Source: Nymphaea colorata (taxonomy: Eukaryota > Streptophyta > Magnoliopsida > Nymphaeales > Nymphaeaceae). Taken from it: 64,000 bases of DNA. Below the pieces are notes generated by a model. That model ran no database searches. It was given only the letters and a program-made list of their open reading frames with translations, and was not told where the DNA came from. The position numbers and the translations under genes are program-made. This document shows positions 22,840-32,660 of the stretch, one piece after another. Position 1 is the stretch's first letter, and each line of letters begins with the position of its first letter. The stretch covers positions 19,297,716 to 19,361,715 of the forward strand of contig NC_045144.1 in assembly GCF_008831285.2 (NCBI RefSeq), given 5' to 3'.

Positions 22840-24065
22840 GTGTGTAATAGCCCGTAATTATGTGCTTTATTTAGTCAGTGACCTGTTTTAAGTTTTGTAG
22901 GCAGTTTTTTACTATTATGGTTTTTTTTTTATTCGTTCAATGATTTGGACATTGTCATGATTGGTGTAGTTTTTTATTTCTGGTCTTTCGTTAAGATTAT
23001 AGTTTTTGAAATTTTTCTTATTTGATGTTTTACGTTGGACATTGTCTTGATTGGTGTAGTTTTTTATTTCTGGTCTCTTAGACCTATCGTTAAGATTATA
23101 GTTTTTGAAATTTTTCTTCTTTGATGTTGATTATAGTTTTTGAAATTTTTCTTCTTTGATGTTTTACGTTTATTTTCTTCTTCTATGGTTTTCATTTGCC
23201 AAGCGATTGTTATTTACTTTCTTTTGAAGTTTTCTAGTTTGGTATATTCTCTTAATTTATTTAGAAGGACAGTTAGTCTGTTTTTCAAAATATTTATTTC
23301 TTTTACTTGTGTTTTTAGATTTTTGATATCTGCTCTATCTTTAGCATCTTCATAAGAACATCGTTAGTCATTTCCGGTGCTAATTTTTTCTTTTACCTTT
23401 CCAGTGGCCTCTACTCTCTTGAAGAACATTTGCAAAACTATTTTCAGCGGATTTTGATACTTCTATGACAAAATTAAACAATTTTTTTTATTTACTAACC
23501 TTCATATCTCTTTTTTTACTATCGAGTTTTTGCATTTAACCAATGTTTTACCTGTTATTGTCCGTTTTAACAATAAATTTTGTGAATACTATATAGATTT
23601 CAAAAAGTAAGAATGCATAATATAATGCTAGTAATTCTTTCCTATCAATTTCTCATTTGCTTTCGTTTTTTTTTTAACTTTCGGAGTGATACCTTCAAAG
23701 GTTTTCTTTGGTGTCTCCTTTATATCTATATTTTAATACTGACCCATAACTATTATCAGATGCATCTTATTCTATTATCCAGATTAAATCTTTTGTTTCA
23801 TCTGGGAATTCTATCTTAGCCTCTTAGGTAGGTTTTACATATCTTTTGACTTTTTTGTATATGTTGTCCGTCAGTTTCATCCCAATAATATTCTTTATCC
23901 CTTTTTAACATGGTTTGTAATGGTTTACAGTATTTTGCCAACTTAGGAATGTATTCTCGAATTTGGTTGACTAAACCAAGAAAAATTGTAGTTTTACTTT
24001 TGTTTACATTATAGTTTCACTTTCATCATTATATTCAGAACGTCCTTTAGAACGATGAGAAAACA
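22840..24065 (-). pseudogene. Endogenous pararetrovirus (Caulimoviridae-like) polyprotein remnant 1
   Basis: Minus-strand fragments, in order: the RT connection region with FLGLVN (about 23985-23965); an RNase H part with KELLALYYAF (23645-23611) and KTDN (near 23557-23583); a Lys/Glu-rich coiled-coil tail (about 23350-23220). A segment shared with remnant 2 ends near 22840. The frame is broken by many stops and frameshifts. The gene content and order match plant pararetroviruses of the petuvirus/florendovirus type, and these are common as old chromosomal copies. It is dead; no intact viral gene is present. The protease and N-terminal RT parts are missing here but survive in remnant 2. Confidence 0.72.
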
Positions 24066-24345
24066 CAATATTAGTGTAATTAAAATATATTCGAATTCGG
24101 ATTTAAATTTAAATTCCGATGAAAAAAATTATATCATATCCAAATCCAACTTTAAAATCTACATCCGAATCCGAATTTTAAGGTACATATAAATTAGACA
24201 TTTAAGTTATATCCGAATCCGATCAGAATCCGACTTTCAAATTATATCTGAATCCATCCGAATCCGATTTATGACTTTTAAACCATGTGTAAATTATGTA
24301 CAACAAAATATATAGTATACTCAAAGTGAACTATGGAACCCAATC
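24066..24345. mobile_element. Fragment rich in ATCCGAATCC words
   Basis: Degenerate TCCGAATCC/GAATCCGA repeats like the interior of the 7135 MITE, without recognisable ends. Confidence 0.4.
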
Positions 24346-24409
24346 TTCACACCTTTTAATAACATCTAACATGCAAGACATAGGAATTAGGACTATATCT
24401 TTTAAGAAC

Positions 24410-24572
24410 ATCTAGCAACCAAACTTCAGTGTTGCCCATGTTATTTTCAGCTTCCCCAACCTTCAATATGTTCTCCAATCCTTCAAGACAAACCATCACA
24501 ATTCTTATGTCTGGGTACATCAGAAGATCGCACAAAGGTTTGATGCAACCCTGACTCACCAGATACCTAAAT
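24410..24572 (-). pseudogene. Importin-alpha exon remnant
   Basis: The minus strand encodes [33 protein letters not shown] and NMGNTE, the C-terminal armadillo-repeat segment of plant importin-alpha (nuclear import receptor). The left end runs into unrelated codons and no neighbouring importin exons are seen, so this is a single-exon fragment. The reading frame through it is unbroken. Confidence 0.75.
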
Positions 24573-24645
24573 AACAATGTTTACCAATTAGGAAAAAAAA
24601 TGATACAACAAACGAGACAAAAAAACCATACAATAATGTCACACC

Positions 24646-24922
24646 AGAGGAGGACGGAAATAAAATTACAGAATGCCGCTCAAAAGCATACCACATAACC
24701 CAAGCCACCACAAATAATGCCGCACCAGATCACAACTCAGAGAGAAAGAGAAGAAGGAGGTAGTTTCACCAGTTTCCTCCTCCTCACCCCTATGGCCGGT
24801 GAAACTACCTTCTTATCTTTCTCTCTGAGTTGTGATATGGTGCGGCATTATTTGTGGTGGCTTGGGTTATGCGGTATGCTTTTGAGCAGCATTCCATAAT
24901 TTTATTTCTGTCCTCCTTTTGT
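24646..24922. repeat. Hairpin-forming inverted repeat, ~126-bp arms, ~25-bp loop
   Basis: Left arm 24646-24771 (AGGAGGACGGAAATAAAATT to GGTAGTTTCACC) is nearly the exact reverse complement of 24796-24922 (GGTGAAACTACC to ATTTTATTTCTGTCCTCCTTT). The loop is about 24772-24795. It could be a foldback MITE or a small-RNA precursor. Confidence 0.85.
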
Positions 24923-26326
24923 CCAAAATACCCTCGAATGCCTCAAAACGACTTTTTTCGAGGCCTCGGGGTTCGGGTAAGATAAATCTATTGTACAGTT
25001 TTTTAAAATAGTTTAAGTCTGGCATGTTTGATACTGGTGACAACCCATGTGGGGTATCCTCCCTATAAGGGAGTGTAAGTGGAGAAATAATCCCGTGGAC
25101 GACCTTCACTTGTAATTCACTTCCCCTTCAAACATGTGTTATGTGGGTTTGATTTGGATTAAGTACCAAAATTCAAAACAAGATCTGGCCATTGATATGG
25201 GCCATGGTGGGTCGAACCATGGTCCAGAAATGTAAATCATTAAGATTCATTCGGGTTAGATAGGGAATCAAATTCAGTGCAGAGATACATATAGAATCCA
25301 CAAGTGTGTGTTGACACATGCACATTTATCAAGAACGAATAAAATGTGGTTGAGATAATTATAACACATATTATAATTATAACACTAACAACAACAGATA
25401 CTATTTTCAAGAAAATTCAAACTATTTTTCGTTTAATTCATTCAAAAAGTTACTTTTGACCCCCCCTCGAATTTCTTTTCTGGACTCATATCATATTTAA
25501 TGTTAATGTGCCCCAGTAAACTCAATGCTCGCCAAAAATCCTAGATCGTATGAAAACAAGATGATGGCAACTTAGAAAACAAATGCACTGATGTTCATGA
25601 TCCACAACAGCAAGCTATTTCTGATATTGTGGAGGAGGTTGGCCACCACCGATAGCTTGCTGTCGGTGCCTCCTCGAGCGTCGCTCATGCGTTGCACTGC
25701 TGCACGGAAATGAGCATGCGACGTCGTCATCCTAATTTTAACTCACTTAAAGGATCAACTGACTGGCCGAGATCGCCAACGGTAATGGATATTGGCCTGG
25801 TGTGGAAGTCCCCATCCTCTTTGGGCTGACCTGGTTTGGTCTCGGTCCGAAGACCAAGCGTGTGGCAACTTGACCCACTAGGCATTCTAATTCATCATGA
25901 GACAGCCCACCAACCTCGTAGGTCAAGCCAAGCCAAGGTGGTGGTCCGCTAACTTGGCTCATGCAAGTATTTACTGGCAGGAGGGCCCGGGCCATGGCTC
26001 CGGTGAGCCCAGAATTTTTTTTTTAACGTAAAAAATTAAATTTTTTTAGTTTGGTTCGACCCGTTGCTCACTGGACCGAGTTGGGTTTGTGGCGAAGAGG
26101 GTCTGAACACTCAAAACATGTTAAGGCCCGTCCACTAAGATCATGACAGCAGTTTTTATCAAAGCCAATTGCACCAAACCTGGATTAGCTGGATCCGTGG
26201 GTACTGCTCAGAGAAAAGAGCCAAATCTTCCTTTTAACTCCTCATCTTTTTAGAGTATAAGATTTGCTTTCGGTCCATCGACATGCCGCTTCTGCAGTTG
26301 TTGGTGGTGCTTCTGAAAAAGGCTTG
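24923..26326. other. Intergenic DNA with foldback-related fragment
   Basis: At 25606-25680 a short copy of the foldback end (CAGCAAGCTAT, GATATTGTGGAGGAGGTTGG, TAGCTTGCTGTCGG) appears, similar to 34165-34215. A GC-rich/A-T MITE fragment lies at about 25980-26080. No gene seen. Confidence 0.45.
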
Positions 26327-27020
26327 AATGAATTGGAGGAACAGAAGAGGAGATGGTCACATAGCTTTCAGTCAGTAGGCGATGCAATCACCCCGCAGTA
26401 TGCTATCAAAATGCTTGACGAATCGACTAAGGGGGAGGTGATCATCTGGAATCGGGCAGCATCAAATTTGGCGGCGCAGTGGTACAACTACAAGAGGCCT
26501 CGGCAGTGGCTGACTTCTGGTGGACTGGGGGCAGTGAAGTTCGGTGTGCCGGCTGCAATAGGAGCCGCGGTCGCCAATCTAGGTGCCCTCGTGGTTGATA
26601 TTGACATGGACGGCAGCTTCATCATGAATGTGCAATAATTGACCACCATTAGAGCGTACAACCTACCTGTGAATATCATGCTACTGAACAACCAGCATCT
26701 GGGTATGGCGGTACAGTGGGAAGATCGAATCGACAAGGCGAACAGAGGGCACAGTTACGTCGGAGATCCAGCAAAAATGTTCGAGATATTTCCGAACTTG
26801 GTGAAATTTGCAGAGGCCTGTAATATTCCAGCCACCGGAAGATGTAGGACACTCCAGGGCCTTTCTTGCTGGATGTGATTGTCCCACATAAGGAGCACGT
26901 CTTGCTGATGATTGCCAGGTTTGGGGCATTCAAGGATGTGATCATGGAGGGAGATGGCAGGAGAAGTTACTAAAGCTCTGGCTTCATCATTTAAGTGGGA
27001 TATCATTTGTATATATGTGT
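26327..27020 (+). pseudogene. AHAS (acetolactate synthase) 3' pseudogene
   Basis: Corresponds to residues ~450-677 and the 3' UTR of the intact gene at 35011-37044. Homology starts at GAATTGGAGGAACAG. Damage: a stop codon TAA at 26636-26638 where the intact gene has GAA (Glu554); a net 37-nt deletion near 26832 that shifts the frame; and substitutions in core positions (for example the GVG of TGVGQHQ is lost, and GDG is changed to MDG). The ThDP-binding domain is therefore dead. Because AHAS is intronless, a retro-copy and a DNA duplication cannot be told apart here. No poly-A tail was noticed. Confidence 0.92.
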
Positions 27021-27267
27021 AAACCCTGAGGGAAGGAAGACAATGAAAATAAAAACCTAAAGAAAAACAATAACAAGAATAAATACAAGGGCAGAGACGT
27101 CGACAGTGTTGTGGAAGTCTGACTGCCGGTGGACAGAGACCGCTTGATGCTGCTGGATGCCGGATCTGAAAACGAGAGTGAGAAATGAAGGGTGCGGCCG
27201 TGCGGGTGAACAACGACAGATAGTTCTCTATCGGATCATCTACGTAACCAGCGTACGCGTATGTTGA

Positions 27268-27370
27268 ATGTAGACCTATCAATTATAAAATATTTTTTTA
27301 ATTATTAAACGATCTGGACTGGCCGACTCAGTTCGCACCATCGGGTAGCCGGCCCGTGGTCCAGGCCTAC
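27268..27370. mobile_element. Partial GGCCCGGGC-type MITE
   Basis: A/T core followed by CGATCTGGACTGGCCGACTC and GGGTAGCCGGCCCGTGGTCC; only the right half is recognisable. Confidence 0.45.
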
Positions 27371-28915
27371 TTTTGGACCAGTTTTTGGTAAAACATAGAT
27401 CTATCTTAAAACAATTCTTTTGGATTTGAATACTGTTTAAGCCATTTTAATGATTCTTGCATCTTGTAAGAGACTACACATTCATGTTTAACTTAGGTTA
27501 TCAAAAAAATTGATTATACTTTTGTTTAAATTTTGAAGAGATAATGCTAAACTGATATCCGTAATGCAACTTGAATTAGACTTGGATCTTGATTATCAGT
27601 CCCACTCATATTGAAATTATGTTTTAACTTTTGTGGAGATAAATTTAAATAAGGGACCAACTTATTTTAAACGTGCATTTTACTTGTTCTAAACTTGTTT
27701 GGATTTGGATCCACCTTGTTTCAGATATAGATGTTTCGGTTCTTTTCAAATTATATTCAGACTTGGAGTTAACTTGTTTACAGTCGACATATTAGTTGTT
27801 GCAAATAGCTCTGGACCTAGATCTAGCTTGCTTTGAAAATAAATAATTTAGACATTGCAAATGAATTTGGATTTGGATCTACATGATCTACAAATAGATA
27901 TTTTGCGGACCTGAATATGGTCTATATTGTTTTGAAAATAAAATGTTGCAAATAAATTTCTAAATTGGTCCAATGTATATTCTAGTTGTTGTACATGGAT
28001 CCAAATCTAGATTTGACCTGTTTTGCAAAGGCTTATGAGCAATGGTGGTCGATAGTAATTGGGGATGTCGGATGTTTGAAAACTTTTTTTAATTGTTGTG
28101 AACATATTTAAATAAAAAAAAAATTTTGCTCCAAAATGTATTAGTTATTGAAAATGGATTTGGATTTGGCTTGCTTGAGAAAAGTTATATTTCTGTAATT
28201 AGACTTGGAAGTGTTTTTGTTTGAAAATAAATCCATGTTCAAAGTTGCAAACTGATTTCAGATTTGGATGACTTCCTTTGAAAATGTGTATGTTTAAATG
28301 TTGTTATAGATCTGGACCCGGACATAGTTTGGCCTAATATAGTTCCACGGTGTGAGCTTCAATACAATGAAACTTTGGGAACAGTAAAACATGATAATAA
28401 ATACTTATGGATAATCTGTTGCATGATTACGAATGGATCTAAGTTGTTTTAGCATTCACATATATATGTTTGTAACTTTGCTAACTGTTGCATATCAATC
28501 TGATGATGGTCATAGAATCATGTTGTATTTGTTTTGATTAAGCATATACATTTGTGCTTGGATAATTGTTGCAAAGAGATTTGCATCTGAATCTAGTTTA
28601 TCTCACATAAGTCTCATGTGCTTGTGTTTTGCAAAATTATGAACTTACTTGGATTAGTACTTGAGATCCAGACTTTTGTGCTAATCAATTGAAATATTGT
28701 GCTTGTAGACATACAAATGAGATTTGGTCTTGATGTCTGAAAACTTGCTTTTTAAGTAAGTTTAGGTATGCTATACATGATGTTGTTAATTACATGTTTT
28801 GCACATGGTGTAAATGAAGTACATGAGCAAAACAATATATATGCGTCTAAAAATACGTTTAGATAGATGAACTAAATCATGAATGTGGTTAACGCATATC
28901 TAGGCTTGGGACACC
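27371..28915. other. Non-coding AT-rich DNA
   Basis: Monotonous GATTTGGATTT, TTGCAAATA and TTTGAAAAT words. The texture resembles the interior of the LTR element at 58405-63102, but no LTR pair is visible. No gene. Confidence 0.4.
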
Positions 28916-28925
28916 ATCCGCATTG

Positions 28926-29176
28926 AAGGGTGGGCGTCGGGCCTGGGCCAGGAAAAACCTGGCCCGGGACGGGCCCAATAGGCCGGCCCGGCCCGTTTTG
29001 CCCGTTAAGAATTAAAAAAAAAATTATTTTTTAATAATATATATTTATAATTAATAAATATATTTTATATTAAAAGTTATTTTATAATTAAAAAATTATT
29101 TTATAATTTTAAATGGGCCCGGCCCAGGCCGAGACCCGGGCCCCTGCCGGGTTCACAGGCCCAAATGCCCACCCTT
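28926..29176. mobile_element. Complete MITE of the GGCCCGGGC family with target duplication
   Basis: 251 bp with 10-bp perfect terminal inverted repeats (AAGGGTGGGC and GCCCACCCTT). Flanks are ATCCGCATTG (28916-28925) and ATCCACATTG (29177-29186), a 10-bp duplication with one mismatch. GC-rich subterminal regions flank an A/T-only core of about 110 bp. This is the best-preserved member and defines the family ends. Confidence 0.85.
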
Positions 29177-29186
29177 ATCCACATTG

Positions 29187-29497
29187 TGCCCTCGGTTATG
29201 CACAAGGAAGATTAATTATGGTTGTCAACAATGCCAACGGATAATTAATATTGCATGAATTTCATGTATAAAATTATAATAACTATTGTTGCAAATACAT
29301 ATTATTGTTAAATGTTTTTTTTTATCTATGTGCATATAAATTTTAAAATCTTACCCTTCATATAATAAATATTAAGTTGCATGTCGCATTGTTAACCATG
29401 AATGTTGAAATAAACTGAGAACATGTTTTTTATTTTTTATTTTTTTGAAATTTCAGATGATGATGAATAGAAGGGATGCTGATGAGGCTGCTGCATT
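29187..29497. other. Intergenic AT-rich DNA
   Basis: Nothing recognised. Confidence 0.4.
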
Positions 29498-30361
29498 GCA
29501 CACTGTAACAAAAACCAAAACAAAGGACATCCCCAAAACTATGTCCAAAACCCTTGCCTACCTTCAACCTTGGAGTCTTCAGCTGCTCTAAGCGAAAATG
29601 GTTTTGAGTAAATCTGCAGCATCTAATTGGGGTGCTTTTCCTTCAAAAATATGCTGGTGTATATACAATTTCTATCTGCAGGAGCATATGCAAATCATCT
29701 GCGCACCAGATATGGTTGTGGGAGGCTCTCCTGGCAGCGATCTTCCCGTTGCAGAAAATAAACTTACTAGCTTTTCTTTTTGAATTGATGGTTAACATTG
29801 ATGAGCCTTTACGTCATATCAAATGCCAACCACGACAATCATAATGGGCTGTCTCATGAGCATCGATACAGCTATGGATGACCAATAGATATTATGAGAC
29901 AACGGAACCTTCAATGGCTCCTTCACCACGTCAAGAAGCAAAGGAAAAACACTTTTCTGGTTGACACTGCTTGACGATCTCTCTTCCCGTCAATCGCATC
30001 CAGATTTGGGGGTTCAGGGACTTCAGTCCTTTTGGCTCTAATCCCTTGGAAGTACCGAACAGGAATCCCCTCCATGTTTCTTCTCAAGTGGGAAACCTTT
30101 CTGTTCTCTTTTGATTTTGTTCCGACAAACGGGAGCAGTCGATTTTCTGGCGTAGTCAAGATTTCTTCGAACCATTGGGTGGCGTTTCGACAAAAATTTG
30201 AAGTGGATATCAGGAAAAAGTGTTTGTCCGGCTGCCAGCTTCGTGAAGGGAAGAGGCAAAAGGGTCGTGTTATAGAGAGGGAATGAAACTTACAAGAAGA
30301 ATTTTATGATGCTGCAAGCTTCGCCATATGAGGGCCATACATATGGGTCTTTCACTTATTT
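29498..30361 (-). repeat. Duplicated block D, left part: uncharacterised open segment (partner 21663-22601)
   Basis: Same order as block C. The minus-strand segment contains RNMEGIPVRYFQGIRAKRTE and PNLDAIDGKRDRQAV, matching copy C with mostly conservative changes. Further left, the minus strand keeps the EPLKV..IYWSS..SMLM segment. Some indels differ between copies. Protein family unknown. Confidence 0.55.
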
Positions 30362-30413
30362 AGTCCTGTATCGATGGGCGGGTGGAAGTGGCGGGGGTGA
30401 CAGGCCTATAAAT
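30362..30413 (+). promoter_or_regulatory. U2-type snRNA promoter, copy D
   Basis: USE-like AGTCCTGTATCG at 30362-30373 and TATAAAT at 30407-30413, 33 bp before a U2-like start. Same layout as copy C. Confidence 0.7.
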
Positions 30414-30439
30414 GGAGCGGACTGCCGTTGTCCCAAATC

Positions 30440-30489
30440 ATACCTTTTTCTTCTTTTCGGTTGAGATAAAGTGTATCTTTTCATTTAAT
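30440..30489 (+). pseudogene. U2 snRNA 5' end, decayed (copy D)
   Basis: ATACCTTTTTCTTCTTTTCG, then GTTGAGATAAAGTGTATC, aligns with the first ~45 nt of U2 and keeps the ATACCTTT start, but loses the conserved core after that. No Sm site follows. Confidence 0.6.
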
Positions 30490-30609
30490 ACTTCTTGGGT
30501 CATATAACATATATGTGCGGAATAGAATCACATAACATATATGATTATGGTTATTTTTAAATATCTTTTTGTAGCCTTACATATTTCAGGAAGGTTTTCT
30601 AATTCTTTT

Positions 30610-31770
30610 CTTGTTTTAGTGTATATTGTGTGTAATAGGCCGTAATTATATTGCTGTCTTCTGTATTAGTTTTAGGATATGCTATTAGTTTATTTAGACC
30701 GGGTAATGGTAAAGTCGAATATCCTTTGCCCTTTGTTTGGTTTGGTGGGGTTGTTATTTAGGAAGTCCGTGACCTGTTTAAAGTTTTGTATGCAATTTTT
30801 TACTATTATGGTTTGGCTTTCTTTTTTCTGTTTTATGGTTGGTTGGTTTGGACATAGGTCTAGATTTGTGGTGGGATAATGTGGACTGGTGTAGTTTTTA
30901 TTTTTGGTCTCTTGAACCTTATTAAGATTATAGTCTTTGAAGTTTATTTTCTTCTTCTATGGTTTCATTCGTAAAATCCATTTGGCACTGTGAACGCTGT
31001 CAAAGATTTACTTTCCTCTTCTAATTCACGTAGAATCCGCTTTTGCAGTCAAATTTATTAAAATGTTGATATCTTGATATTTGTGTTAATTTTAGTATTT
31101 TATTTGAAATAACATAGTTGTAAGTTTTTGTTTTTGTATTAAGATTTCTATAATCTATAACCGTTCTTGTTTTGCTTTTTTTTTATCGCTATGTTTATTT
31201 ATTATAAAAACTGGAGTATTATGTTTTGAGTTAGATTATCTTATGTAGACTTCTTTAGTAGTTCTCGTATGTGTTTATCAAATTCTACTAAATCATTTGG
31301 TACATATTTCAATGGTAGTTGTGTGATTATGCTATCTTCATCAATCAGTTTTATTTTCACACTAGTTTTGTATTTTTCCCAGATTTCTAAAAAGATGTTT
31401 TGAATATAAAGATGAAAGTTCTTTTTCTATTTTCTATATGTTGAAGTTCATTTATGTCGTATACGTGTAATGTGATTTCATTTATACGTTTTCTAAATAG
31501 CTTTTGAATCATTTAACTGCTTCCTTTTATTCACGAGACTTTTCGTTTTTTCACTGTTCTTTACAATTAAAGCTTCTATTTTCTCTTGGTATGGTGTAGT
31601 AAGAATTAGGTGTTTTTCAGTTATTTAAGAATGGTTTCCTAAGATTATATCTTTCCCTTGTAAGTGGAAAGCGTACATCCTACTTATTTCATATTTGTAC
31701 TGTAATATTGTCAGCTTTGTATGTTATTAAATCTTTCAAATTATTAAATGTAAGATTGAAGCCGGAGGAA
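30610..31770 (-). pseudogene. Endogenous pararetrovirus (Caulimoviridae-like) polyprotein remnant 2
   Basis: Minus-strand order: a protease/pre-RT segment with GKDIILGNHF (about 31680-31630); the RT start with KYVPNDLVEF (about 31320-31265); an RT palm segment with FDCKSGF (about 31055-31032); then an abrupt jump near 30960-31015 to the C-terminal tail shared with remnant 1 (30960-30640). Many stops and frameshifts; dead. The two remnants retain different parts of the same gene order, so they derive from one type of virus and each has lost a different internal piece. Confidence 0.72.
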
Positions 31771-32121
31771 TCTAGAGCAGTGAAATCATCTATTCCATAT
31801 TTGGACTGTCATCCGTTGAATTTGTGCAAAAGTACACAACACAACTATAGCAGACCTTCTTCCCGGTAGGGAAATTCCAATAAGGAGTTGGTCTTATGGT
31901 CGATTGGGAATTATGCAATAGACGCAGCTGAATGAACTTGGTCATTTCCAGGCCCCGCTTTGCTTCTGGTTGGGTGCTTGAGTGAACTCTTGATCCTCGG
32001 ATGGAGATAATTTCTCCAAGGTCACTTTGTCGTCAGCCTTGTAAGAGGGCACTCGGCTCACGTATTATCTTCGACCTCCTCTTACTTTTACTTTTTTCTT
32101 GTCCTTCTTTTTAAAGCTCTA
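31771..32121. other. DNA between pararetrovirus remnant and AHAS fragment
   Basis: No feature recognised. Confidence 0.35.
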
Positions 32122-32258
32122 ATGGGGTCTACCACTATGAAGGTAGCAGCTATCACCAACACCACCACCAAAAGCTTTCTTCTTACCAAGCTCCACCGGA
32201 AAGAGACGCAGGGAGAGCAGCCGGCGGCAGAGACGAGTCCTTTGGGACTTCCCCATTT
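32122..32258 (+). pseudogene. AHAS 5' coding fragment joined to inverted AHAS 5' UTR
   Basis: 32122-32190 matches the first codons of the intact AHAS gene (ATGG.GTCTACCACTATGAAG to ..AGCTT.CTTC.TACCAAG). At 32191 the sequence switches to the reverse complement of the AHAS 5' leader (intact gene 34893-34961; CTCCACCGGAAAGAG to GGGACTTCCCCA). The switch point is sharp. No AHAS sequence continues after 32258. The result is a chimera with sense coding start and antisense leader, not a gene. Confidence 0.9.
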
Positions 32259-32660
32259 CGGGCAAGTTTGGTTGGAGGGAAAGGAAAGGAAATGGAGGGA
32301 TTGAGCAATCCCTCCTTTGTTTGGTTGACTAACTAAAAAGGAGGAAAAGTGAGGGAAAAAGGTAAAGTGTGTTTGGTTGGGAAGGAGGAAAATGAAATGA
32401 TTGTGTAGTGTAAAATCAGACGACTTGAGAAGAAAAGGAAAGGAAGAGAGGAGCAAAAGTGCTGACTGCCACAATGCCCCTTCCTTCACGTTTTTAATTT
32501 TTTTAAACATTTTGACTGTTATTCCATTCCATTCCTTTACCGGAGACTTTGACGACGGGGCAGTCAAGTAGGCTTCCTTACTGATTCAGATTTTGATCAA
32601 ATTGAAATTTGGATCTGGACAAAGTGGTGACGGGCCTCGCGCACTACAGCGAGGGAGAGA
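32259..32660. other. Purine-rich DNA, MITE-like
   Basis: Contains GTTTGGTTG words on a GGAAAGGAAAT background, typical of small plant MITEs. No gene. Confidence 0.35.
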
